A stretch of DNA of 7,769 nucleotides from positions 1-7,769 of the forward strand of contig CACZNZ010000102.1 in assembly GCA_902782625.1 (NCBI GenBank), read 5' to 3'. The notes under the pieces were generated by a model. It did no database searches. It had not been told where the DNA came from and saw nothing but the letters and a program-made list of their open reading frames with translations. Below are positions 1 through 6,641 of this stretch, in pieces. Made by a program: the position numbers and the translations under genes. The DNA comes from an uncultured Lachnospiraceae bacterium (GTDB taxonomy: Bacteria > Bacillota > Clostridia > Lachnospirales > Lachnospiraceae). Numbering within the stretch: the first letter of the stretch is position 1; each line of letters begins with the position of its first letter.

Positions 1-1010
1 CGGACCAGTCCGGAGCAGCCAATGTACTGAGTGCACTGCACGGGATGATCGTCATTCTCGATGCAGGCGGGTGTGCCGGGAATATATGCGGGTTTGATGA
101 ACCCAGATGGTTTGAGAATAAAAGTGCGATTTTAAGTGCTGGCCTTCGGGATATGGATGCGATCCTTGGAAGAGATGACAGGCTGGTGGAAAAGATTCAG
201 AAAGCCTGTAGCAAGATCAAGGCAGAATTTGTTGCTGTGATCGGAACTCCTGTCCCGGCAGTGATTGCGACAGATTATCGCGCTGTAGGGCGTATGATAG
301 AAAAAAGAACAGGGCTTCCTGCCCTGATGATCGATACGGATGGCACGGGATACTATGACAGAGGTGAGAAAAAGGCATGGGATGTGCTGGTCAGGCATTA
401 TGCCGCACAAGACTTAAAGATGGAGCCTGCCAGAGAAGATACGGTTGGCGTCCTTGGACTGACACCATTGTCCTTTGCGGGAGACTTCTCAGAGGAGACA
501 ATCCGCCGGATTAAAGAAACCATTAAACAAAAAGAAAACTGCGAGACTGTTCTATTGTATGGAATTTCTGATTCTATGGACGCTGTTGCGGCAGTCAGGA
601 AGAATATCGTGGTTTCCCAACCGGCTGTTTCAGCAGCGACATTTCTAAAAAAAGAATACGGAATTCCATATGAGATTTGGTGTGATCCTGCCTGGATTTG
701 TGATCTGGATGATAAGATAGCTGCCTTGCAGACAAAAGAGTATCATAAAATTCTGATTGTTCATCAACAGGTTGCGGCCAATGCGTTAAAGAAGAAACTT
801 AGTAAATATACCAAAGCAGATATCTGTGTTGCGGGGTGGTTTGACACAGAACCGTCCCCCCGATTGGAAGAAGAAGACGAATGGATCAGCCTGGTGAAAG
901 AAGGGGATTTCGATCTCATTATTGCAGACAGGCTGCTCAGCCAGGGGCTGAAAGACTACCGGGGAGACTGGTGGGATTATCCGCATTTTGCACTTTCAGG
1001 AAAGAAATGA
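1..1010 (+). CDS. Nitrogenase component 1-like protein (NifK/NifD superfamily), 5' end missing
   Basis: This is the C-terminal part (335 residues visible) of a nitrogenase component-1-like subunit. It would pair with another such subunit and take electrons from a NifH-like protein. The frame is open back to the left edge. The ATG at 45 is internal, because the 14 residues before it (DQSGAANVLSALHG) continue the conserved motif. That motif includes DAGGCAGN and GFDEPRW; its Cys (codon 72-74) matches the second P-cluster cysteine of NifD/NifK. The position of the third P-cluster cysteine reads IGTPVPAVIATD, with Pro in place of Cys, 59 residues later. This spacing is close to the 58 of NifK, so the protein is tentatively K-like. 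The first cysteine would lie upstream of the window. The C-terminus has DYPHFALSG, typical of component-1 ends. The stop lies 6 bases before hypF, so the two are probably co-transcribed. The substrate is unknown. It could also be a NifE/N-like scaffold. Confidence 0.85.
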   Translation, partial: DQSGAANVLSALHGMIVILDAGGCAGNICGFDEPRWFENKSAILSAGLRDMDAILGRDDRLVEKIQKACSKIKAEFVAVIGTPVPAVIATDYRAVGRMIEKRTGLPALMIDTDGTGYYDRGEKKAWDVLVRHYAAQDLKMEPAREDTVGVLGLTPLSFAGDFSEETIRRIKETIKQKENCETVLLYGISDSMDAVAAVRKNIVVSQPAVSAATFLKKEYGIPYEIWCDPAWICDLDDKIAALQTKEYHKILIVHQQVAANALKKKLSKYTKADICVAGWFDTEPSPRLEEEDEWISLVKEGDFDLIIADRLLSQGLKDYRGDWWDYPHFALSGKK

Positions 1011-1016
1011 GGTCAG

Positions 1017-3335
1017 ATGAAGGAAAAAACAATCAGAATCCGGGTTTTTGGCATAGTCCAGTCTGTCGGGTTTCGGCCGACAGTCAGCAGACATGCTGCA
1101 GCCTGTCATATTCATGGAAGTGTTTCCAATATGGGCCCTTATGTGGAGATCATGGCGCAGGGCAGGCAGGAGGACCTGGATGATTTTGTCCAGGCTGTGA
1201 GGGAGCGTCCGCCAAAGCGTGCGGTCATCTTGCGCATGGATGTCGAGACGGTTGCAACGAAGGAGAAGTTCGACCGATTTGAGATTGCACAAAGTGGCAG
1301 GGAAACAGGGGATATCTTTGTTTCGCCGGATATCGCCATCTGTGATGAGTGTAAAAAGGAAATGTATGATAAAAAGGACAGAAGATATCTGCATCCTTTT
1401 ATCAACTGTACCTGCTGCGGACCAAGGCTTACGATTCTTGACGGGATGCCATATGACAGGGAACGGACCAGTATGAAGGATTTTCCGATGTGCCCGGAAT
1501 GTGAATGGGAATATACCCATCCGCAGACCAGGAGATATGATGCACAGCCGGTATGCTGTCATGACTGTGGCCCGGAAGTCTATCTTATGGGTCGTGGCGA
1601 GAAGGGATTAGAAGCAATCCAGGTGGTAAGAGACGTAATCCGGCAAGGCGGGATCGCTGCCGTCAAAGGTATCGGTGGATTTCATCTGTGCTGTGACGCT
1701 GCCAATGAAAATGCGGTCCGTCTGCTTCGTGAAAGAAAAAGAAGACCGGCCAAACCATTTGCAGTGATGGTAAAGGATGAAGAGGTTCTCCAAAGAGAAT
1801 GCATGGTTGATCCGAGAACGGAAAAAATACTTACCGGCCATCAGAAACCGATTGTGCTGCTTGAGAGAAATCCGGGTGGAAAGATCGCACCATCGGTTGC
1901 ACCGGATAATCCGAAGATTGGTGTCATGCTTCCCTACGCGCCGGTCCAGCTGCTGCTCTTTGACTGCGGTGATGACAAACTGATGACGGACTGTCTGGTG
2001 ATGACGAGCGCCAATACCAGCGGAGCGCCAATCTGCAGAGATGATGAAGATGCCCGGAAAGAACTTTCGCATCTTTGTGATGTAATCCTTTCCCATGATC
2101 GGCCCATCCTGATCCGGGCAGACGATACGGTGATAGATCTTTGCTTTGATAAACCGTATATGATCAGGAGATCGAGAGGATATGCGCCGCTTCCCTTTAT
2201 GACAAAAGAAAAGAGAAAAGGGACGGTGCTGGGCATTGGCGGAGAACTGAAGAATACATTTTGCATAGGGAAAAATCAATTATTCTATCCATCCCCTTAT
2301 GTCGGGGATATGGGAGATGTCCGGACAATCCGGGCACTGGACGAATCTGTTTTCAGGATGCTTGAACTCCTGGAAGCCAATCCCCAGATGATCCTCTGTG
2401 ATCTTCATCCGGGATACAATACGACGGTATATGCCCTGGAACTGGGCAAAAGACTGAACCTTCCGGTCGTGCAGGTACAGCATCATTATGCGCATGTTCT
2501 TTCCTGCATGGCTGAAAATGATACAGCCGGTCCGGTGATTGGGGTCTCCATGGACGGGACCGGCTATGGAACGGATCAAACCATATGGGGCGGAGAGATA
2601 CTTCTTTCGGATACAGAGGGTTTTGAGCGTGTTGGAAGCATCGAACCCCTGACACAGATCGGCGGGGATGCCTCCGCCAAAGAAGGATGGCGAATTGCCA
2701 TGGATCTGCTCCTTCGTCTGTATGGACAGGAAGAAGCGTTGGAAAGAGCGCTGGAGATGAAGATCTGCAGTCTGCAGGAGGCCAGAGTCCTTGCCGGTAT
2801 GAAAAAGGGAGGAATCAATGCGATTACTTCGACAAGTGCCGGCAGACTTTTTGACGGGGTAAGTGCCCTGCTGGGAATCCGGCGTGTCAATTCTTTTGAA
2901 GGGGAAGCTTCTATGACGCTGCAGTTTGCAGCCATGAGAGCAGACCGCAGCGATAAACATAATCCTGTGACGGAGGAAAAGGGGACAACCGATCAGAAAG
3001 GCCTCTATCGTATGCCCAGCTTAAGACTGGTGGAATACATCATAGAAGGTATCAGAAAAGGAAAACCGACAGAAGAACTGGCCTGGGATTTTCATGCCGG
3101 ACTAGCCGGTATGATTTTAGAGGCAGTGAAGGAGATTTCCCGTAAGACGGGAATCAGGAAGGTAGTTTTAAGTGGCGGTGTATTTCAGAATACCCTGCTT
3201 GTGACACTGTGTACCCGGTGGCTTGAAGCAGAAGGATATGAGGTATACAGGCACCATCTTCTTGCACCCAATGACGGGGGAATCTGCCTTGGACAGGCAT
3301 TATACGGTATGAAAAAGATAGAGAAAGGAGACTGA
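1017..3335 (+). CDS. hypF: Carbamoyltransferase HypF (hydrogenase maturation)
   Basis: HypF (772 aa, a normal length) uses carbamoyl phosphate and ATP to make a carbamoyl-adenylate, then passes the carbamoyl group to the C-terminal cysteine of HypE. This is the first step in making the cyanide ligands of [NiFe]-hydrogenase. All domains are visible in order. An acylphosphatase-like domain (about 5-95) contains VGFRP with R20, plus N38. Four CX2C zinc pairs follow at C109/C112, C131/C134, C159/C162 and C181/C184, with the standard 18, 24 and 18 residue spacers. A YrdC-like domain has KGIGGFH (from 217) and TSAN (330-333). A Kae1-like domain has HHYAH (489-493), MDGTGYG (from 512) and SGGVFQN (719-725). 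The acylphosphatase loop reads FGIVQSVGF where many HypF have RGxVQGVGF; the arginine of VGFR is kept. The start at 1017 follows GAGG at 1009-1012, within the preceding stop, so it is likely translationally coupled. Confidence 0.97.
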   Translation: MKEKTIRIRVFGIVQSVGFRPTVSRHAAACHIHGSVSNMGPYVEIMAQGRQEDLDDFVQAVRERPPKRAVILRMDVETVATKEKFDRFEIAQSGRETGDIFVSPDIAICDECKKEMYDKKDRRYLHPFINCTCCGPRLTILDGMPYDRERTSMKDFPMCPECEWEYTHPQTRRYDAQPVCCHDCGPEVYLMGRGEKGLEAIQVVRDVIRQGGIAAVKGIGGFHLCCDAANENAVRLLRERKRRPAKPFAVMVKDEEVLQRECMVDPRTEKILTGHQKPIVLLERNPGGKIAPSVAPDNPKIGVMLPYAPVQLLLFDCGDDKLMTDCLVMTSANTSGAPICRDDEDARKELSHLCDVILSHDRPILIRADDTVIDLCFDKPYMIRRSRGYAPLPFMTKEKRKGTVLGIGGELKNTFCIGKNQLFYPSPYVGDMGDVRTIRALDESVFRMLELLEANPQMILCDLHPGYNTTVYALELGKRLNLPVVQVQHHYAHVLSCMAENDTAGPVIGVSMDGTGYGTDQTIWGGEILLSDTEGFERVGSIEPLTQIGGDASAKEGWRIAMDLLLRLYGQEEALERALEMKICSLQEARVLAGMKKGGINAITSTSAGRLFDGVSALLGIRRVNSFEGEASMTLQFAAMRADRSDKHNPVTEEKGTTDQKGLYRMPSLRLVEYIIEGIRKGKPTEELAWDFHAGLAGMILEAVKEISRKTGIRKVVLSGGVFQNTLLVTLCTRWLEAEGYEVYRHHLLAPNDGGICLGQALYGMKKIEKGD

Positions 3336-3342
3336 CAAAGAT

Positions 3343-3540
3343 ATGTGTGTAGGATTACCTGCAAAAGTAGTGAATTGTAAGGGCGGGATGGCAGTCGTAG
3401 ACGCATCCGGTGCCCAGAGAGAGATTAACGCAGAACTTCTTGGCGAGCTTGAACCCGGTGAGTATGTGATGGTTCATGCCGGCATGGCCATTGCAAAGAT
3501 CAGAGAGGAAGAAGACGATCTGATGGAGGAACTTTTATGA
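3343..3540 (+). CDS. hypC: Hydrogenase maturation chaperone HypC
   Basis: HypC (65 aa) is the small partner of HypD. Together they hold the iron atom while the CN and CO ligands are added, and HypC then delivers the Fe(CN)2CO unit to the target apoprotein. The family signature MCxGLP is at the N-terminus; in the known family the Met is removed to expose Cys2, the functional residue. The VHAG motif with H45 is also present. The length is slightly below the usual 70-95 residues, but the OB-fold core is complete and the tail is acidic (REEEDDLMEE). An AAGGAG-type site at 3325-3330 inside the end of hypF precedes the start by 12 bases, a rather long spacing. The stop overlaps the start of hypD as ATGA. 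It could be the HupF-type paralogue, but the hypF-hypC-hypD order supports HypC. Confidence 0.96.
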   Translation: MCVGLPAKVVNCKGGMAVVDASGAQREINAELLGELEPGEYVMVHAGMAIAKIREEEDDLMEELL

Positions 3541-4598
3541 GTAGACAGATGGAGCGTGCCAGAGAAATTCTTGCTGCTTATGATGGGCCGAAGATAAGGG
3601 TGATGGAGGTTTGCGGGACCCACACTCATGAGATTTTCCGGCTCGGGATCCGCAGTATCCTGCCCAGAGCATTTGAAGTGATCTCCGGACCTGGATGTCC
3701 GGTCTGTGTTACACCGGCTTCCTATATTGAAGAGGCTGTCTGGCTTGCGAATCAGGACGTAGTGATCGCCACGTTCGGGGATCTTGTCAGAGTGCCCGGG
3801 GGTGGCGGATCTTTGGCAGATGCCAGAGCAAAAGGAGGGAAAATCCAGGTGGTTTATGCACCGGAAGATGCGCTGCAGTATGCCATAGATCATCCGGAGG
3901 AAGAGGTTGTATTTTTGTCGGTCGGGTTTGAGACGACAACGCCGGCCAGTTGTCTGGCCTTAAAGAAAGCGGCAGAAGAAAATGTGAAGAACTTTTCTCT
4001 TCTTACCGCTAACAAAACCATGCCGGGAGCCTATCAGGCGATGGCACACAGTGCGGATGTGTTTTTATATCCCGGACATGTCCATGCGATCACCGGGACA
4101 GGGCTTTGTGAAAGTCTGGCTAAAGAAAAAGGTGTCAGCGGGGTAATCGCAGGATTTCGGGCGGATGAACTCCTTACGGCATTTGTGGTTATCGCAAAAA
4201 ATTATCCTCTCGGAGAGCCTTTTTTTGTCAATGCTTATCCGCGTGTGGTAACGACGGAAGGCAGTCCGGCAGCGGTTCGTCTGATAGAGGAATGGATGGA
4301 GCCGTGCGACAGTGAATGGAGAGGAATCGGGGTCATCAAAGATTCCGGTCTACGCCTGAAAAAAGACAAGGACAGGTTCGATGCAAGGATTCGTTTCGGC
4401 ATTCCGCAGATGGAAGGAAAAACGCCTGGAGGCTGCCGGTGCGGAGAAGTGCTGCAGGGTTCTGTAAAACCGACAGGCTGCCCGCTTTTCGGGAAGGTCT
4501 GCAGCCCGGATCATCCGGTGGGTGCCTGCATGGTGTCTGGCGAAGGAGCCTGCTCCGCTTATTATCAATACGGAGGATACATCAATGATGAACGATAA
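3537..4598 (+). CDS. hypD: Hydrogenase maturation scaffold HypD
   Basis: HypD (353 aa) is the iron-sulfur scaffold on which, together with HypC, the Fe(CN)2CO unit is built. It receives cyanide from HypE thiocyanate. The family motifs are all present: EVCGTHTHEI with C26, H29 and H31; GPGCPVC with C54 and C57; the GD.VRVPGGGGSL region; and VGFETTTPA. The C-terminal cysteine-rich region (C300, C302, C315, C322, C331 and C339, in CRCGEVLQG, TGCPLFG, KVCSPDHPVGACMVS and GEGACSAYY) includes the [4Fe-4S] ligands of the family. No key residue is missing. The start at 3537 overlaps the hypC stop by 4 bases and has GGAGG at 3525-3529. The 3' end overlaps hypE by 14 bases, so these products are probably made in coupled amounts. 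Confidence 0.98.
   Translation: MSRQMERAREILAAYDGPKIRVMEVCGTHTHEIFRLGIRSILPRAFEVISGPGCPVCVTPASYIEEAVWLANQDVVIATFGDLVRVPGGGGSLADARAKGGKIQVVYAPEDALQYAIDHPEEEVVFLSVGFETTTPASCLALKKAAEENVKNFSLLTANKTMPGAYQAMAHSADVFLYPGHVHAITGTGLCESLAKEKGVSGVIAGFRADELLTAFVVIAKNYPLGEPFFVNAYPRVVTTEGSPAAVRLIEEWMEPCDSEWRGIGVIKDSGLRLKKDKDRFDARIRFGIPQMEGKTPGGCRCGEVLQGSVKPTGCPLFGKVCSPDHPVGACMVSGEGACSAYYQYGGYINDER
4572..4576 (+). promoter_or_regulatory. Ribosome binding site that sets the hypE start
   Basis: GGAGG lies inside the last codons of hypD, 8 bases before the ATG at 4585. It supports 4585 as the hypE start. Starting at the in-frame ATG at 4522 would add 21 residues not typical of HypE N-termini. Confidence 0.75.
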
Positions 4599-5601
4599 AG
4601 ATAAATATGTAACTTTGGCACATGGTGCCGGAGGCAGCAAAACAAGTGAACTGATCGATCAGGTATTCAGAAAATATTTTGAAAACCCACAGCTTACTGC
4701 AGATGATGCGGCGGTACTGCCGTTAGATCATGGAAGATATGCCTTTACAACGGATGGGTTTATCGTCTCACCGGCTGTGTTTGCAGGAGGAAATATCGGG
4801 AAGCTGTCCATCTGCGGTACGGTCAATGATCTTGCCTGTATGGGTGCAAGACCTATGTATCTCTCCTGTGCCTTTGTCATCGAGGAAGGCTTTCCGCTCT
4901 CCACATTGGAGACGATCGCGGCTTCCATGGCGGATACTGCCAGGGAAGTCGGCGTAAAGATTGTCGCCGGGGATACCAAAGTGGCAGGGAAAGGACAGGT
5001 TGACGGAGTATTTATCACGACTACAGGCATCGGATGGATTGAGAATGATACAGAGACTTCCGGGTCTTTCGCACAGGAAGGGGATGTCGTGATTGTAAGT
5101 GGAGACATCGGCAGACATGGCTGTGCCATCCTTCTTGAGAGAGAAGATTTCGGGATCGAAGCGAGGGTGACGAGCGACTGTGCACCTTTGTGGGAGACGG
5201 TCCAGGCCGCGCTTGATGTCTGTCCGGATGTCCATGTGATTCGGGATGCGACCAGAGGAGGCGTTGGAACGGTTTTATATGAGATTGCCGGGCAGAGCGA
5301 TGTGGGAATCGAACTTCGTGCTCAGGATATTCCTGTACAGGATCCGGTCAGAGGCGTTTGCGGTATGCTTGGCTTAGAACCACTCTACCTTGCCTGTGAA
5401 GGAAGAGTTGTCATGGTTGTCCCAGAAGAATCCGCCCAAAAAGTCCTGGAGGCTGTCCATGGCTGTCGTTATTCAAAGGAAGCGGCCATCATCGGCAAGG
5501 TAACAAAAGAGATGCCCGGCAAAGTGATGGTTCACACGGAGATAGGAGCATTGACACTGCTGCCTGCCCCGCGTGGAGAATTATTGCCTAGAATCTGTTA
5601 G
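4585..5601 (+). CDS. hypE: Carbamoyl dehydratase HypE (hydrogenase maturation)
   Basis: HypE (338 aa from this start) accepts a carbamoyl group from HypF on its C-terminal cysteine, dehydrates it to a thiocyanate with ATP, and gives the cyanide to HypC-HypD. The protein ends in PRIC, so the essential terminal Cys (C338) is present. It has the AIRS/PurM-like layout: LAHGAGGSKT near the N-terminus, ADDAAVL, TTDGF with D57, the GGNIGKLSICGTVNDLA block, GDTKV with D130, then DATRGGVGT (221 onward) and ACEGRVV in the C-terminal half. Tandem ATGs at 4585 and 4588 are both possible starts; 4585 has the better spacing from GGAGG. An in-frame ATG at 4522 deep inside hypD is unlikely. The next gene begins 11 bases after the stop. 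Confidence 0.97.
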   Translation: MMNDKDKYVTLAHGAGGSKTSELIDQVFRKYFENPQLTADDAAVLPLDHGRYAFTTDGFIVSPAVFAGGNIGKLSICGTVNDLACMGARPMYLSCAFVIEEGFPLSTLETIAASMADTAREVGVKIVAGDTKVAGKGQVDGVFITTTGIGWIENDTETSGSFAQEGDVVIVSGDIGRHGCAILLEREDFGIEARVTSDCAPLWETVQAALDVCPDVHVIRDATRGGVGTVLYEIAGQSDVGIELRAQDIPVQDPVRGVCGMLGLEPLYLACEGRVVMVVPEESAQKVLEAVHGCRYSKEAAIIGKVTKEMPGKVMVHTEIGALTLLPAPRGELLPRIC

Positions 5602-5605
5602 GAGG
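5600..5605 (+). promoter_or_regulatory. Strong ribosome binding site for the TM1266-like gene
   Basis: A perfect AGGAGG overlaps the hypE stop codon and lies 7 bases before the ATG at 5613. It supports this small gene as really translated. Confidence 0.75.
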
Positions 5606-5612
5606 CTGTCAG

Positions 5613-5873
5613 ATGGAAACAAGAATCGCGGTTTTGTCGATCATTGTCGAACAGGAAGATAATGTTACGGTCATCAATGACCTGATTCATGAATATGCTG
5701 CTTTTATGGTAGGACGAATGGGGATTCCTTATCGAAAACGTGGGATTAATATTATCAGTCTCGTCATGGATGCCCCGCAGAATGCCATCAGTGAACTGTC
5801 CGGCAAACTGGGGAGGCTTTCCGGGGTGACGACTAAAGTAGCTTATGCTAAAATGACAGACCGGAAAGGATAA
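5613..5873 (+). CDS. TM1266-family small ACT-like protein, putative hydrogenase-system regulator
   Basis: This is an 86-residue soluble protein of the TM1266 family, which has an ACT-like (ferredoxin-like) fold. The family is named a putative iron-only hydrogenase system regulator because its members usually sit near the [FeFe]-hydrogenase maturases HydE, HydF and HydG; its biochemical role is not established. The sequence shows the expected pattern: a first strand (IAVLSIIVE), a helix (about 18-36), the GRMGIPYRKRGINIISLVMDAP segment (split as GRMGIPYRKRG, then NIISLVMDAP), a second helix (NAISELSGKLGRLSGV) and a last strand (TTKVAYAKM). There is no DNA-binding helix-turn-helix, no cysteine and no membrane segment. 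It lies between hypE and the NifH-like gene, 11 and 3 bases from each, so it links both halves of the operon. It may be a ligand-sensing or complex-forming accessory protein; a direct regulatory role is not shown. Confidence 0.85.
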   Translation: METRIAVLSIIVEQEDNVTVINDLIHEYAAFMVGRMGIPYRKRGINIISLVMDAPQNAISELSGKLGRLSGVTTKVAYAKMTDRKG

Positions 5874-5876
5874 ATT

Positions 5877-6641
5877 ATGATACAGATCGCATTTTACGGA
5901 AAAGGAGGAATCGGAAAGTCTACCACCGTATCCAACGTAGCGGCGGTTTTATCGTCAAAGGGGCTTTGCGTCATGCAGATCGGCTGTGATCCGAAAGCTG
6001 ATTCCACGATGCTGCTCCGGGGAGAGAAAGAGCTTGCTTCCGTACTGGATCTTACCAGAGAAAAAGGCGGACAGGCAGTGCTTTCCGATATGGTCTATGA
6101 GGCGGACTGCGGGGTGTTCTGCGTGGAAGCAGGCGGACCACCACCAGGCCTTGGATGTGCGGGAAGAGGGATCATCGCAGCTTTAGAGACTTTGAAAGAA
6201 AAAGGGGCTCTTAAGCAGTATCGTCCGGATATTATTCTTTACGATGTCCTTGGCGATGTGGTATGCGGTGGCTTCTCCATGCCGATGAGAAAAGGATATG
6301 CTGACCAGGTGTTTATTTTGACATCCGGTGAGAACATGGCAATCCATGCCGCTGCCAACATTGCGATGGCAATCGAGAATTTCAAAGGAAGAGGCTATGC
6401 GGCACTTGGCGGTTTTATTCTTAACGAACGAAATGTAAAAAATGAACATGAAAAAGTCCGGGAACTTGCAGAGGATTTCGAATCCGAAGTAATCGGGATC
6501 CTGCCAAGATCAGAGCAGGTAACCGATGCAGAAGAGATGAAAAAAACAGTGATAGAAGCATTTCCGGATTCCCGGATGGCCGGATGCTATGAAACGCTGG
6601 CAGAAAAAATACTTGCGATCTGCCGGAAGGAAGGAGAATAG
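5877..6641 (+). CDS. NifH-like ATPase (nitrogenase iron protein homologue)
   Basis: This 254-residue protein resembles the nitrogenase Fe protein, a homodimer that carries one [4Fe-4S] cluster and gives electrons to a component-1 partner at the cost of ATP. The Walker A motif GKGGIGKST is at 8-16 and includes the Fe-protein type second lysine (K9). The switch I region CDPKADST is at 37-44. The cluster cysteines are C94 in GLGCAGRG and C130 in DVVCGGFSMP (a match to Cys97 and Cys132 of Azotobacter NifH). R97 matches the ADP-ribosylated arginine Arg100. The protein is about 35 residues shorter than Azotobacter NifH, mostly at the C-terminus, as is common in nitrogenase-like homologues. The start has AAAGGA at 5865-5870, 6 bases upstream. 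The stop is directly followed by the next ATG, so it and the following component-1-like gene are a likely functional pair. Its closeness to NifH does not by itself show nitrogen fixation; BchL-, CfbC- and other reductases share these motifs. Confidence 0.93.
   Translation: MIQIAFYGKGGIGKSTTVSNVAAVLSSKGLCVMQIGCDPKADSTMLLRGEKELASVLDLTREKGGQAVLSDMVYEADCGVFCVEAGGPPPGLGCAGRGIIAALETLKEKGALKQYRPDIILYDVLGDVVCGGFSMPMRKGYADQVFILTSGENMAIHAAANIAMAIENFKGRGYAALGGFILNERNVKNEHEKVRELAEDFESEVIGILPRSEQVTDAEEMKKTVIEAFPDSRMAGCYETLAEKILAICRKEGE
6631..6636 (+). promoter_or_regulatory. Ribosome binding site for the second component 1-like gene
   Basis: AAGGAG in the last codons of the NifH-like gene lies 5 bases before the ATG at 6642. 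It supports that start over the next in-frame ATG at 6693. Confidence 0.7.

Noticed and set aside
45..47. ATG at 45 as the start of the first component-1-like gene
   Set aside because: The frame is open to the left edge and the residues before it extend the conserved component-1 motif, and there is no clear ribosome binding site before it.
996..1562. Long open frame on the minus strand opposite hypF
   Set aside because: It lies fully over conserved HypF zinc-finger coding sequence, has no recognisable domain, and its product looks like a shadow translation.
1608..2960. Two long open frames on the minus strand (1608-2279 and 2280-2960)
   Set aside because: Both are opposite the YrdC-like and Kae1-like parts of hypF. 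They have no family signature and are best seen as by-products of codon use in hypF.
4522..4584. Upstream ATG at 4522 as the hypE start
   Set aside because: It would overlap hypD by 77 bases and add 21 residues that look like hypD read in another frame; the ATG at 4585 has a good GGAGG site.
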